The notes beneath the pieces were generated by a model, which was not told the origin of the DNA, ran no database searches, and worked only from the letters and a program-made list of their open reading frames with translations. DNA of 64,000 nt from positions 2,728,001 to 2,792,000 of the forward strand of contig NZ_CP084032.1 in NCBI RefSeq assembly GCF_020181655.1. The letters run 5' to 3'. The stretch comes from Pectobacterium colocasium. Lineage in GTDB: Bacteria > Pseudomonadota > Gammaproteobacteria > Enterobacterales > Enterobacteriaceae. Made by a program: the position numbers and the translations under genes. Position 1 is the stretch's first letter. Each line of letters starts with the position of its first letter. Shown in pieces: positions 17,750-26,074 of this stretch.

Positions 17750-17895
17750 CTACTTCCCTGATGTACCAGAACCACCTCCTGTATTACCTGAATTTCCGTT
17801 TGGGGATGAAGGGGCATTGCCTCTATTGCCGCCCGATGGATTTCAGGTTGTGCTGATCTCTTCCACTGTTTCTTCACCGGTTAAATTATTCATAT
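17750..17895 (-). pseudogene. Broken mini-ORF with Gly/Ser/Asn-rich tail
   Basis: On the minus strand a GTG at 17895 has AGGAG at proper spacing and opens VSVDMNNLTGEETVEEISTT, then hits TGA (17843-17845). The same frame continues as NPSGGNRGNAPSSPNG and GNSGNTGGGSGTSGK to TAG at 17750. The acidic head followed by a flexible Gly/Ser tail looks like a short secreted or leader-type peptide interrupted by one nonsense change. Alternatively only the 20-residue peptide is made. No family recognised. Too short for standard gene callers. Confidence 0.35.
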
Positions 17896-18010
17896 CAACA
17901 CTCACGTCATTACTCCTGCATGTCTATTTGTCGGATAGATCCGAAAGGGAAAAGGCGTATCGCTGCCCATGCGAATAAGCGCTCTAACAAAAACGCTTAT
18001 CGGCACAAAC

Positions 18011-18032
18011 AAAAAAGCCACCCGAAGGTGGC
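18011..18032 (-). terminator. Second terminator downstream of the carocin operon
   Basis: Read on the minus strand: GCCACC, a TTCG tetraloop, GGTGGC (arms 18017-18022 and 18027-18032), then TTTTTT. A compact, stable terminator lying after the first one, so the bacteriocin operon has tandem terminators. Confidence 0.8.
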
Positions 18033-18052
18033 CGAGACTGATTTTGTGGTAT

Positions 18053-18090
18053 AAAAAAACCGGAGCAGCTTTTTAAGGCATACTCCGGTA
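18053..18090 (-). terminator. First terminator of the carocin-immunity operon
   Basis: Arms CCGGAG (18060-18065) and CTCCGG (18083-18088); on the minus strand the hairpin runs into a T-rich tract at 18053-18059. It lies about 55 bases past the immunity gene stop. Confidence 0.75.
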
Positions 18091-18143
18091 TCTTTCGCGA
18101 ATTTAGCGCGTATTAATTAAGAAAGCAAGTAATGAACCTTCGA

Positions 18144-18413
18144 TTAGAGACCGTATTTTTTCTCGATTACAAACTTAGGTTCTTTCCAGTTGGGGCCTTT
18201 TTTAACGAGCATTTTTTCTCCCCATTCGACCACGCCAGCTTTAAGGAGATTATCAAATACTTTTAATAACTCTCCATCACCAATAACATCAAACCGATAA
18301 CGAACAAAAAAATTATCTAATTGAGGATAACCGATCCCTTTCGTTGAACCAGCAAAGAAAGACACTATATCGCTAACGCTTTCTTTCTCAAACATTGCCT
18401 TAAAATCAATCAT
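18144..18413 (-). CDS. Bacteriocin immunity protein (carocin S1-type)
   Basis: An 89-residue soluble, charged protein (MIDFKAMFEKESVSDIV...) directly after the bacteriocin gene. The start codon overlaps the bacteriocin stop in an ATGA, which ties their translation and is typical of toxin-immunity pairs. The size is close to that reported for the carocin S1 immunity protein of Pectobacterium. It should bind and block the C-terminal nuclease domain in the producer. A basal promoter for immunity alone was not recognised. Confidence 0.8.
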   Translation of the reverse strand: MIDFKAMFEKESVSDIVSFFAGSTKGIGYPQLDNFFVRYRFDVIGDGELLKVFDNLLKAGVVEWGEKMLVKKGPNWKEPKFVIEKKYGL

Positions 18414-20890
18414 TTCGATTCCCTCATATCCTGTTCCTCTGAAGCTTTAATCGCCTCAGACGTGTATAAAGATTCAGTTCTTTCATCTATTCTGTAGTCT
18501 TCTAAGGTAGCAGTATGGGTATTATTCCATACTTCCCCCTGATTACTTGGCACAACTCCATCCTTAATGCCTAAATTTCGATAACGTTCAAGTTCTCGGA
18601 TTTCATGTGTATAAAATCGTTTGTCCGTGTCAGTTACAGCAAGAGTACCTTTCAAGATTCTCTCAAGACGGTCAATCATCACCTTGTTAGCATCGGATTC
18701 AGCAAATCGCCCAGTATGCAGTTTTACCTTGTCCACACCAGCGCGGTCAATATTAGCCGTTTTCCAGTCCAGACTTTGGATGGGGCCTCCAGCTTTGTCC
18801 GTATTAAAGCTACGACCACTGTATTTCCCTTTGGAATTAGTTTCACCATACGGATTACTGTTAAACACAACATAAAATGGTTCAACACCAGAGCCAGAAG
18901 CGGTTGGCAACCAGATTATATAGTCATCAATATCCACTGGTTCAGCAACTGGCGTTACCGTAACTGTGATTTTATCAACAGGTTTAACATCAACACCAGT
19001 ATTCAGTAATGCTTTATAGTCAGGAGCAGTATTACCCGTATTGCCGACATTTCCGGTCGGAGGAAACGCAGGGTTTTCCAGTACAAGGCGAGATGAAACA
19101 CCGTCAATTTCTGCACTAAAAATACCCGTACTTTTGTCATAGCTACCAGCTACACCTCTGACACTCGAAGGGACTCGCAGACTACCCGCTTTGAATGCCC
19201 GAAGAACCCTTTCTCCATTCTCATCAGAAAATGCCAGACGAACAGGAAGATCAAGATTTCCACTTTTATTGGCTAAATCGTCAAAGTTAGTAGGAGGCTT
19301 ATATCCAGGAATGTCTTTTACTGGGATGGAAAATAAAATATCGACATCCTTCCCAACAATCTTACCGCTGCCAATCATCCCTTGTGGCTTATATGAAAAA
19401 GAGGCTAATGCCCCAGAAGGAACACTTTGGGAAATAGATGCAGTAGATCCAGATGTAGCAGCATAAAATGCTGACAACAGTGTACTAAGTTGAGTTTGCA
19501 CTGTACCAAATGTTGATACATTAACCCTGTTGCGTTTTATCTCTTTTTCTTCGGCAAGCGTTCGCTCCGTTTCAACCTGAAGCAGATTATTCTCTGCAAG
19601 CAATTGCTCAGCCTTAGCGAGATCAGAACGAGCCTGGTTCAGAACATGACTCTCTTGTTCCAATGCATTATTTGCTCTGAAATAAGCCTGATGAAAATTA
19701 TTCATCGTTTGCCATAAAGCGAGATAAATAGGATATCCCGGTCCCCCAGTTATACCCGCACTTAACAGACCTCTATTTTGATTATAAAAATTGTCGCGAT
19801 TTTTCGCAGCGGTATTCACCTGTTCTTGGTAAACCGCAACAGTTTTAGTTTTTTCTGAAATGGTTGCGGCAGAGCTTTCTTTTAGCTGTTGAGCAAAAGA
19901 GATCACTTGGTGGATTTCAGTTAATTTTCGCTCCGCAGCGGTAATTGGATGTCTCAACAACCACTCCTGCTCACGGCGTTTGGCCTCTGCAACCTGTTTT
20001 TTCTCTTCCTCGTCTGTCACGATCTTCGAAAGAGACACGTATACAGGTTCATGGTCGCTGCCAAAATCAATAAATGCATGGTGCGTATCAGCCACCGGCG
20101 TGGAAAGGAAAGAAGATACCTGGACATCATCTTTCACTTTCGGCGGATTCTTTGCCAAAGCTGGCTGCGTTCTGTCCAGTTTGATTTGAAGCGCTGGTTT
20201 ATCAGCAATGATCTTCACCGAATACACGCCAGGTACAGCCGTTTTCTCCGCTTTAACCACAGGAATATTCGCGACTGGTGAATTAACCGCTGGCTGAGTG
20301 AGGGTAAGTTGGCGACGTGAAAGCTCAGTATTAATAACACTCTGAGCCAGCAGACTAGCTGGAGCGGTTGTCAACGAACGCATTTCGCTAACAGGCAGGC
20401 TGCTTACTAAATCTGCCGGCATTGCTGTAACACTATAGCCCGTATTTGGTACGCCTTTTTGAGCGGCCAACTGCGCAGCTAGTTGAGCCATTTTTGTCTG
20501 CTGCATCCCGTTAAACACAGGATCAATACTATCAGGTGCAATATCTGATGGCATAATCGCACCAAGAATGCCAACCAGTCTTCCTGCAACAGGGGCAGCT
20601 TTAAGCGCAAAATCAGCAACTTTCTTTAATCCAACTTCAATAGCTGCCGTATTAAACGTAAAACCCCATACGTCATCAATAAGGTAGACAGCAGGTGGTA
20701 TAGCAAAGAACAAATAAGGATTTATCACCGTTTGCTTTTCAGGATTTTTGCCATAATCAACCTGTGAACCAGACTTATCATTATTCCTGTCATTACCACC
20801 TTTGCGGTCATCGTTTGAAACCCAACCACCACCACCATCTACGGTCATGGTATCTCCATCGTTTGGAGCATATAAACGGTATTTAATCAT
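18410..20890 (-). CDS. S-type nuclease bacteriocin (carocin S1-like)
   Basis: An 826-residue modular bacteriocin. The N-terminal third (to about 330) is Ala/Pro-rich with two hydrophobic stretches near residues 52-110 and may handle receptor or translocator binding. Residues about 330-480 form a long charged helical (coiled-coil) region. The S-type pyocin translocation domain follows (about 500-640, GALASFSYKPQGMIGSGKIV through SRLVLENPAFPPTG). The C-terminal part from about 685 (YSGRSFNTDKAGGPIQSLDW, VDKVKLHTGRF, MIDRLERI, FYTHEIRELERYR) is the killing domain shared with carocin S1, reported to have nuclease activity. Length agrees with carocin S1. No lysis gene is seen. An ideal LexA box upstream implies DNA-damage induction. 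GGAG precedes the ATG at 20890. Confidence 0.85.
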   Translation of the reverse strand: MIKYRLYAPNDGDTMTVDGGGGWVSNDDRKGGNDRNNDKSGSQVDYGKNPEKQTVINPYLFFAIPPAVYLIDDVWGFTFNTAAIEVGLKKVADFALKAAPVAGRLVGILGAIMPSDIAPDSIDPVFNGMQQTKMAQLAAQLAAQKGVPNTGYSVTAMPADLVSSLPVSEMRSLTTAPASLLAQSVINTELSRRQLTLTQPAVNSPVANIPVVKAEKTAVPGVYSVKIIADKPALQIKLDRTQPALAKNPPKVKDDVQVSSFLSTPVADTHHAFIDFGSDHEPVYVSLSKIVTDEEEKKQVAEAKRREQEWLLRHPITAAERKLTEIHQVISFAQQLKESSAATISEKTKTVAVYQEQVNTAAKNRDNFYNQNRGLLSAGITGGPGYPIYLALWQTMNNFHQAYFRANNALEQESHVLNQARSDLAKAEQLLAENNLLQVETERTLAEEKEIKRNRVNVSTFGTVQTQLSTLLSAFYAATSGSTASISQSVPSGALASFSYKPQGMIGSGKIVGKDVDILFSIPVKDIPGYKPPTNFDDLANKSGNLDLPVRLAFSDENGERVLRAFKAGSLRVPSSVRGVAGSYDKSTGIFSAEIDGVSSRLVLENPAFPPTGNVGNTGNTAPDYKALLNTGVDVKPVDKITVTVTPVAEPVDIDDYIIWLPTASGSGVEPFYVVFNSNPYGETNSKGKYSGRSFNTDKAGGPIQSLDWKTANIDRAGVDKVKLHTGRFAESDANKVMIDRLERILKGTLAVTDTDKRFYTHEIRELERYRNLGIKDGVVPSNQGEVWNNTHTATLEDYRIDERTESLYTSEAIKASEEQDMRESK

Positions 20891-20916
20891 TGAAGTTCTC
20901 CATCAAAAAATGCCAA

Positions 20917-20936
20917 TACTGTATTTTTATACAGCC
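20917..20936 (-). promoter_or_regulatory. LexA (SOS) box of the carocin operon
   Basis: CTGTATTTTTATACAG (20919-20934) is a perfect CTG-N10-CAG match to the enterobacterial LexA operator with the usual AT-rich core, 29 bases upstream of the bacteriocin start. Colicin and pyocin genes are classically LexA-repressed, so the reading is well supported. Confidence 0.88.
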
Positions 20937-21443
20937 TCGACATTATAGAGACTTCTCCGATCTGGCTAAAGCATTCGCCTAATTTCATAAACACAGTTAA
21001 TAAACTGATTTTAAAAGTCTATTTTATCAATCTGCCCCTGAATGCTCTGCATCATCTGTGCATTCCACACCTCAATTTCCCGCATAGTGTTCTCCATATC
21101 CTTTCACAGTTTCCTTAGTTAGACTGACTCTGGAATCACTTCAATCTCAAATGAAAATCACGGGGAACAAGCACACGAACGAGATTGTCTATCATCACAG
21201 AGAATATGGCCTTACTGAAATCCAACGTTTACGCTTCGTTTTTCTACCGCGAGTACGCAACGGTGAGCAAAAAAATCAGTTACTCATACGGCATCATGGG
21301 ATCATTGTGGAACACTGCTGTAAAACGATCTGGTATTCGTCGCCGTAATCCGTACCATACACGCCATGATCGTGCAGACCGTGTTGGCGTCTGCGCTGAA
21401 CCGTTTTCCATCCGCAACGCTTTTTGCAACGAGCACAGATAAA
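20937..21443. other. Intergenic region between the carocin promoter and ttcA
   Basis: About 500 bases. From about 21209 to 21442 a plus-strand frame is open (MALLKSNVYASFFYREYATV..., 78 codons with an Arg/His-rich tail) and stops two bases before the ttcA ATG. It has no convincing ribosome-binding site and no recognisable family, so I leave it uncalled. The ttcA promoter must lie here. In E. coli the Rac prophage is integrated at ttcA, so this junction is a known type of integration locus. Confidence 0.4.
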
Positions 21444-22379
21444 ATGTCAGAAAAACAAGAGATTAACCCAAAAACTCAGTACAATTTGAACAAATTGCAA
21501 AAGCGACTGCGGCGTAACGTCGGCGAAGCTATCGCTGATTTCAATATGATTGAAGAAGGCGACCGCATCATGGTGTGCCTGTCCGGCGGGAAAGATAGCT
21601 TCACCATGCTGGATATTTTGCGCAATCTGCAACAAAGTGCGCCCGTTAACTTTTCTCTAGTCGCCGTGAATTTGGATCAGAAGCAACCTGGTTTTCCAGA
21701 GCACGTTCTGCCGCAGTATCTTGATAGCATCGGCGTGGAATACAAGATCGTCGAAGAAAACACCTACGGGATTGTGAAAGACAAGATTCCAGAAGGGAAA
21801 ACCACCTGCTCACTGTGCTCACGCCTACGTCGTGGGATTTTGTACCGTACCGCAACGGAACTCGGCGCAACGAAAATCGCCCTTGGTCACCACCGCGACG
21901 ATATTCTGCAAACGCTGTTCCTGAACATGTTTTATGGTGGAAAACTGAAAGGCATGCCACCAAAATTAATGAGCGATGACGGCAAACATGTCGTTATCCG
22001 CCCGCTTGCTTACTGTCGCGAAAAAGATATCGAGCGTTTTGCTGAAGCTCGCCAATACCCGATTATTCCGTGCAACCTGTGCGGCTCGCAGCCAAATCTT
22101 CAACGTCAGGTGATTAAGGATATGCTGCGCGATTGGGACAAACGCTATCCTGGCCGTATTGAGACCATGTTCAGCGCCATGCAGAACGTTGTGCCTTCTC
22201 ATCTTGCCGATCATGCCCTGTTTGATTTTAAAGGCATTCGTCACGGCAGCGACGTGGTGGATGGTGGCGATCTGGCGTTCGACCGCGAAGAATTGCCATT
22301 GCAACCTGTTGGCTGGCAACCGGAAGACGATGAAGACGCGCCGTCACTCACCCGCCTCGATGTGCTGGAAATAAAGTAA
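21444..22379 (+). CDS. ttcA: tRNA 2-thiocytidine biosynthesis protein TtcA
   Basis: A 311-residue PP-loop, iron-sulfur enzyme that thiolates cytidine 32 of certain tRNAs. The start at 21444 ([19 protein letters not shown]) gives exactly the E. coli length and removes a 26-residue non-homologous extension. Visible: the PP-loop motif SGGKDS (about residue 50), the cluster-binding pair in [10 protein letters not shown] (about 125) and a third Cys region in [13 protein letters not shown] (about 215), plus [14 protein letters not shown]. No extra domains. Upstream DNA is accessory, downstream resumes the conserved order. Confidence 0.97.
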   Translation: MSEKQEINPKTQYNLNKLQKRLRRNVGEAIADFNMIEEGDRIMVCLSGGKDSFTMLDILRNLQQSAPVNFSLVAVNLDQKQPGFPEHVLPQYLDSIGVEYKIVEENTYGIVKDKIPEGKTTCSLCSRLRRGILYRTATELGATKIALGHHRDDILQTLFLNMFYGGKLKGMPPKLMSDDGKHVVIRPLAYCREKDIERFAEARQYPIIPCNLCGSQPNLQRQVIKDMLRDWDKRYPGRIETMFSAMQNVVPSHLADHALFDFKGIRHGSDVVDGGDLAFDREELPLQPVGWQPEDDEDAPSLTRLDVLEIK

Positions 22380-22407
22380 GTACGATTTTCCCGAAAGAAT
22401 AATGACA

Positions 22408-22450
22408 CGGTGGCAAGAAGCAGCGGTTGCTGTTTCGCCACCGTTTTTAT
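22408..22450 (+). terminator. ttcA terminator
   Basis: CGGTGGC (22408-22414) pairs with GCCACCG (22437-22443), with an inner AGCAG...TGCT stem, and TTTTT follows. Standard rho-independent terminator 29 bases after the ttcA stop. Confidence 0.8.
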
Positions 22451-22465
22451 TTCCGTTTTCTAAGT

Positions 22466-22642
22466 CTATCGACCTTGCGGTGGTTCAGTGACCGGTTCGT
22501 GTTCCGGCCCGGTTGGCGTTGGGTCAGGAATGGGCGATGGTTCGGGAGGCGGCTGAGGTATCGGATCGTTCGGTATAATGGGAATCGGTTCAACCGGAAC
22601 CGTGTCGGCTTGCAGATAATCCGCTGCGCCTTGAGTGAGCAT
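22466..22642 (-). CDS. Small proline-rich protein of unknown function
   Basis: The ATG at 22642 follows AGGAGG at ideal spacing, so the real protein is 58 residues (MLTQGAADYLQADTVPVEPI...) and not the longer frame. After about 18 residues the sequence is almost entirely Pro with Glu, Asp, Ile and Thr (PIPIIPNDPIPQPPPEPSPI and PDPTPTGPEHEPVTEPP), giving an extended acidic polyproline tail without signal peptide or membrane segment. It is convergent with ttcA. The strong ribosome-binding site and the biased composition argue for a real gene; no family recognised. Confidence 0.6.
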   Translation of the reverse strand: MLTQGAADYLQADTVPVEPIPIIPNDPIPQPPPEPSPIPDPTPTGPEHEPVTEPPQGR

Positions 22643-22889
22643 ATTTTCCTCCTCGGTGTTGGATAAGAGCAAATCCAGCTACTGAAGCAGTACAGACATG
22701 CGTTACAACTGGCCGTTCGGCACCAGCCTTTCCCTTTAAGCATAGTCAGCTAATAAATAAAATGCCAAAGGCATTTTACAACGTCGCTTGCGACGGCCCG
22801 AAGGGGAGCGCGTAGCCCACCATAATAAATGCCAAAGATATGTCGCAACACCGCTCAGGACGAAACAGGAAAGAGTAAGATCGAAGAAC

Positions 22890-22916
22890 AAAAAAAAAGC
22901 CGACAAAACTGTCGGC
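22890..22916 (-). terminator. Rho-independent terminator (minus strand)
   Basis: GCCGACA (22899-22905), AAAC loop, TGTCGGC (22910-22916); on the minus strand a run of eight T (22891-22898) follows the stem. Probably ends zntB transcription, about 210 bases past its stop. Confidence 0.8.
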
Positions 22917-22969
22917 ATGGTGTGAATCAATTGTGCTATGCAGTAATTCAAAAAAGGAAGTAAGACAAT

Positions 22970-23098
22970 ATGGAGCGCAACGCCCATCGCTTGACGTTGC
23001 ATTCACCTGCGGGAATGATAGTGCCGCACAACAGGGTAAAAAATGTTGATATTGCTCAATTTACGCGTGGTTTTTTAGCCGTTCGCGACAGTTTGTGA
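22970..23098 (+). CDS. Possible 42-residue small protein
   Basis: ATG at 22970 with AGGAAG nine bases upstream opens MERNAHRLTLHSPAGMIVPH NRVKNVDIAQFTRGFLAVRD SL and stops at 23098. Basic, no signal peptide, no membrane segment, no family recognised. It faces zntB. Below the length most callers accept; only the ribosome-binding site supports it. Confidence 0.25.
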   Translation: MERNAHRLTLHSPAGMIVPHNRVKNVDIAQFTRGFLAVRDSL

Positions 23099-23127
23099 TT
23101 ATCTGCGCACCCAGTCGCCGCAAGTCG

Positions 23128-24141
23128 TTATAGCCATTTACTGCGTTTTAACCACCATGCAACGCCGCCGACCAATATCACCAACATCAGACAGAACGCG
23201 AAAAAACCAAACGGCGCGTCGCCGCCGGGAATGCCCCCTAAATTGACGCCAAATAACCCAGTTAAGAACGTCGTCGGCAAAAAAACCATTGCCAAAAGCG
23301 ACATCGTATAGGTGCGGCGGTTCATCGCTTCGGTCATCTGCGCGGTGATTTCATCCGAAAGTACCGTGGTGCGCGCAATACTGGCATCCAGATCCTCCAG
23401 CCCACGCCCTAACCGATCGGCAATTTCCTGCATTCTGCGGCGATCGTCATCCTGCATCCAGGGCAATTTCTCACCAGAAATACGCGAGAACACATCGCGC
23501 TGTGGCGTCATATAGCGGCGTAGTACAATGAGCTGTTTGCGGATCAATGCCAGTTCACCGCGCGGTGGAATCTTCTGTTCCAGCAAATCCTCTTCCAGAT
23601 CGATGATTTTTTCATGCAAATCATCAATAAACTCGCTGGTATGATCGGTCAAGGATTCCGCAATGGAGACCAACCAGCTTCCGCTGTCCGTCGGGCCATT
23701 GCCTTCCTTTAGATCGGTAAGAATCTCGTCGATAGCCAAAACCTTACGGCGCCGGGTAGATATAATCAGCTTATCGGTAATGAATACCCGAACCGCCACC
23801 AGTTGATCCGGCCGTGCATTTGCATTCAGGTTAATGCTGCGCAGCGTAATGAGCGTGCCCTCCCCCAAGCGTGTCACTCTAGGGCGGACGCTTTCCCCCG
23901 CTAGCGCGTTGCGCACGCTATCCGGCACCAGTATCGTTTTATTCAACCAGCGCACGCTGGCGGGCAGTGTCGAGTCCAGGTGCAGCCAGCAGGGTTGTTC
24001 ACTGTTAACCACATCCTGTTCACCAATCGGGGTTACCCCCCCCTTCCCATCCAACTGATACGCATGAACCGCACCGCTGTGTTGCAACTCTTTTCCTGCG
24101 AAGGATTCCACGTTTTGCCTCCAACGGTGTTTGCTATCCAT
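23128..24141 (-). CDS. zntB: Zinc transport protein ZntB (CorA family)
   Basis: A 337-residue CorA-type metal transporter. The C-terminus has the two membrane helices (about 275-300 and 310-330). The signature loop at the end of the first helix is GVN ([18 protein letters not shown]) instead of the GMN of magnesium CorA, which marks ZntB. The large N-terminal part is the cytoplasmic funnel with long acidic helices ([20 protein letters not shown]). Start ATG at 24141 with AGGAAAAG upstream. ZntB moves zinc across the inner membrane; the direction has been debated in the literature. Four 15-bp repeats sit immediately upstream. Confidence 0.95.
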   Translation of the reverse strand: MDSKHRWRQNVESFAGKELQHSGAVHAYQLDGKGGVTPIGEQDVVNSEQPCWLHLDSTLPASVRWLNKTILVPDSVRNALAGESVRPRVTRLGEGTLITLRSINLNANARPDQLVAVRVFITDKLIISTRRRKVLAIDEILTDLKEGNGPTDSGSWLVSIAESLTDHTSEFIDDLHEKIIDLEEDLLEQKIPPRGELALIRKQLIVLRRYMTPQRDVFSRISGEKLPWMQDDDRRRMQEIADRLGRGLEDLDASIARTTVLSDEITAQMTEAMNRRTYTMSLLAMVFLPTTFLTGLFGVNLGGIPGGDAPFGFFAFCLMLVILVGGVAWWLKRSKWL

Positions 24142-24152
24142 TCTTTTCCTAT

Positions 24153-24212
24153 TAGTGCTTTACTATCAGCTCTTTTATTATCAGCGCTTCTACTATCCGT
24201 TCTTTTACTATC
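24153..24212 (-). repeat. Four imperfect 15-bp tandem repeats upstream of zntB
   Basis: Units at 24153-24167, 24168-24182, 24183-24197 and 24198-24212; minus-strand consensus about GATAGTAAAAGAGCT. They end 12 bases from the zntB start codon, within the 5' untranslated or promoter region. A fifth, degraded unit may precede at 24213-24227. Copy number can vary by slippage and might tune expression. Confidence 0.75.
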
Positions 24213-24292
24213 AACGATGGGATTGTCAGCCGGAATGACCATCATGGCCATACCGGCGTTATCACCACATCATTCGATGCGTCAATCTGGTA

Positions 24293-25909
24293 TTAATGCT
24301 TCTCGATGTAAAGCGTATGGCTGTAGGCCACGTCTTCAGGGTTCGTAATGGGATAGCCCTTCACCCACGGCTTGATCAAACGTCCGTTGGTATATTGATA
24401 GATCGGCGCAATCGGTGCTTCATCCATCAATATCTGCTCTGCCCGGTTATAGTCAGCATTCAGCGCCTGCGGGTTAGTCTGATTCCCCGCTTCATCCAGT
24501 ACGCGATCGTAATTCGCGTTTTTAAAACGTGCGATGTTACCGCTGTGGTGGGACGTCAGCAGTGAGAGGAATGTCGACGGCTCGTTGTAGTCCCCCACCC
24601 AAGAGGCTCGCACAACATCAAAATTGCCGCTATTGCGGCTATCGATGTAGGTTTGCCACTCTTGATTGGACAGACGGACGTCAACGCCCAGCGTTTTCTT
24701 CCACATGGACGCCACGGCAATCGCGATCTTCTGGTGGCTTTCCGAGGTGTTGTAAAGCAGCGATAATTTCAGCGGATGGTTTGGACCATAGCCCGCCGCC
24801 GCCATCAGCGCTTTTGCCTGCGCATCCAGTTCATCCTGAGAATACTGCTGCAACAGGCTTTCTGTCGGTTTGAAGCCCGCCGTAACATCCGGCGTGAAGT
24901 GCCAGGCCGGTTTTTCCCCTGTGCCCAATACTTTTTCCGCAATCACTTTACGGTCGATGGCGTAAGACAGCGCTTTTCGCACTCGGGCATCGTTGGTCGG
25001 CGCCCGCTGGGTGTTAAACGCGTAATAATACGTGCCAAGTTGATCCGGCGTATAAACCTGACCGGGCAAATCTTTCAGCAGCTTTTGATACAGGTTTTTA
25101 GGAAATGACTCGGTGATATCGATATCCCCGGACAGATAGCGTTTTGTCGCGTTCGATTCCTGATTGATGGGAACAAAAGTCACCTTTGTCAGGCGCGTGT
25201 TAGCGTTATCCCAATAATATGGATTCTGCGTGAGCACCAGCTTCTCGTTAACGACGCGCTGATCCAGCTTGAACGCACCATTGCCAACCAGATTGCCCGG
25301 CTTCGTCCAGTCATTCCCGAATTTTTCGACCGTAGCCTGGTGTACCGGAAACAGGCTGAAATTCGCCGTCAGGCTGACAAAATAAGGGACTGGCTTGCTG
25401 AGCTGCACTTTCAGGGTATGGTCGTTGACAGCCGTCACACCAAGCTGATCGACAGGCAGTTTACCCGCAAGAATCTGCTCGGCATTCTGAATCCCCGCAA
25501 GTCGGGCAAACCAGGAGAACGACGAGCTGTTTTCAGGCGTCACCAGACGACGCCAACTGTAGACAAAATCGTTTGCTGTAACGGGTTCACCGTTAGACCA
25601 GCGGGCATTGTCACGCAAAGTAAAGACAAACGTGCGGTTATCGGTCGTCTGCCAGCGTAGTGCTACGCCCGGAATAATGTTCCCTCTGGCATCCTGATTG
25701 ACCAGCCCTTCAAACAGATCGCGATCCACCTGAGCCTCCATCAGCCCCACCGCTTTTATCGGGTCGAGAGAAGCCGGTTCATCTTTAATGTGGCGGACGA
25801 TTTCCTGTTTTTCAGCCAGAACCGTTCCCGCAGGGACCTGTGCCGCGACGGCATTGCCCGTCATGGCCGCCATCAGCGCGGCATAGAATGCAGAATATCC
25901 ATAGTGCAT
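24293..25909 (-). CDS. mppA: Periplasmic murein tripeptide-binding protein MppA
   Basis: A family 5 solute-binding protein. I prefer the ATG at 25909 (MHYGYSAFYAALMAAMTGNAVAA) because it gives a normal signal peptide with cleavage after AVAA; the frame could start seven codons earlier at 25930. The mature part (VPAGTVLAEKQEIVRHIKDEPASLDP) is nearly the E. coli MppA sequence. It binds the murein tripeptide L-Ala-D-Glu-mDap and hands it to the Opp permease for recycling. Length about 538 residues, as in E. coli. The next gene, divergent, is mpaA, which cuts the same peptide, so binding and degradation genes are neighbours. Confidence 0.93.
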   Translation of the reverse strand: MHYGYSAFYAALMAAMTGNAVAAQVPAGTVLAEKQEIVRHIKDEPASLDPIKAVGLMEAQVDRDLFEGLVNQDARGNIIPGVALRWQTTDNRTFVFTLRDNARWSNGEPVTANDFVYSWRRLVTPENSSSFSWFARLAGIQNAEQILAGKLPVDQLGVTAVNDHTLKVQLSKPVPYFVSLTANFSLFPVHQATVEKFGNDWTKPGNLVGNGAFKLDQRVVNEKLVLTQNPYYWDNANTRLTKVTFVPINQESNATKRYLSGDIDITESFPKNLYQKLLKDLPGQVYTPDQLGTYYYAFNTQRAPTNDARVRKALSYAIDRKVIAEKVLGTGEKPAWHFTPDVTAGFKPTESLLQQYSQDELDAQAKALMAAAGYGPNHPLKLSLLYNTSESHQKIAIAVASMWKKTLGVDVRLSNQEWQTYIDSRNSGNFDVVRASWVGDYNEPSTFLSLLTSHHSGNIARFKNANYDRVLDEAGNQTNPQALNADYNRAEQILMDEAPIAPIYQYTNGRLIKPWVKGYPITNPEDVAYSHTLYIEKH

Positions 25910-26074
25910 GATGATTTGACCTGAAAGCATAATGAAATGATTGAAGAATATAATAGTCAGAAATCAGCGCTATCATCCAGCGATACGCCCGCAATTTGTC
26001 AGCCCGCATCGCGGTTTGCGTCTCCGGTGCGATTTTTTTATGATGAAATGCATAGGTAATCACAGGGCGGTATC

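Larger units (their letters stand above)
22643..23127. other. Intergenic region with several hairpins between the Pro-rich gene and zntB
   Basis: Two perfect small hairpins lie side by side: AAAATGCC/GGCATTTT (about 22759-22777) and CGTCGC/GCGACG (about 22781-22794). An 88-codon minus-strand frame crosses these and the zntB terminator and is therefore doubtful. A small plus-strand ORF at 22970-23098 is listed separately. Confidence 0.4.

Noticed and set aside
17843..17845. TGA as a selenocysteine codon in the mini-ORF
   Set aside because: No SECIS-like hairpin directly after the TGA and no selenoprotein context; a nonsense change is simpler.
17736..17978. 80-codon plus-strand frame after the cystatin-like gene
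   Set aside because: It starts inside the terminator and runs antisense to the mini-ORF; the Pro-rich look comes from reading the Gly-rich frame backwards.
21185..21442. 85-codon ORF just before ttcA
   Set aside because: No start with a ribosome-binding site and no recognisable family; likely a chance frame in the ttcA upstream region or an old remnant, so reported only as part of the intergenic entry.
22736..23002. 88-codon hydrophobic minus-strand frame
   Set aside because: It runs across a strong rho-independent terminator and two hairpins and has no ribosome-binding site.
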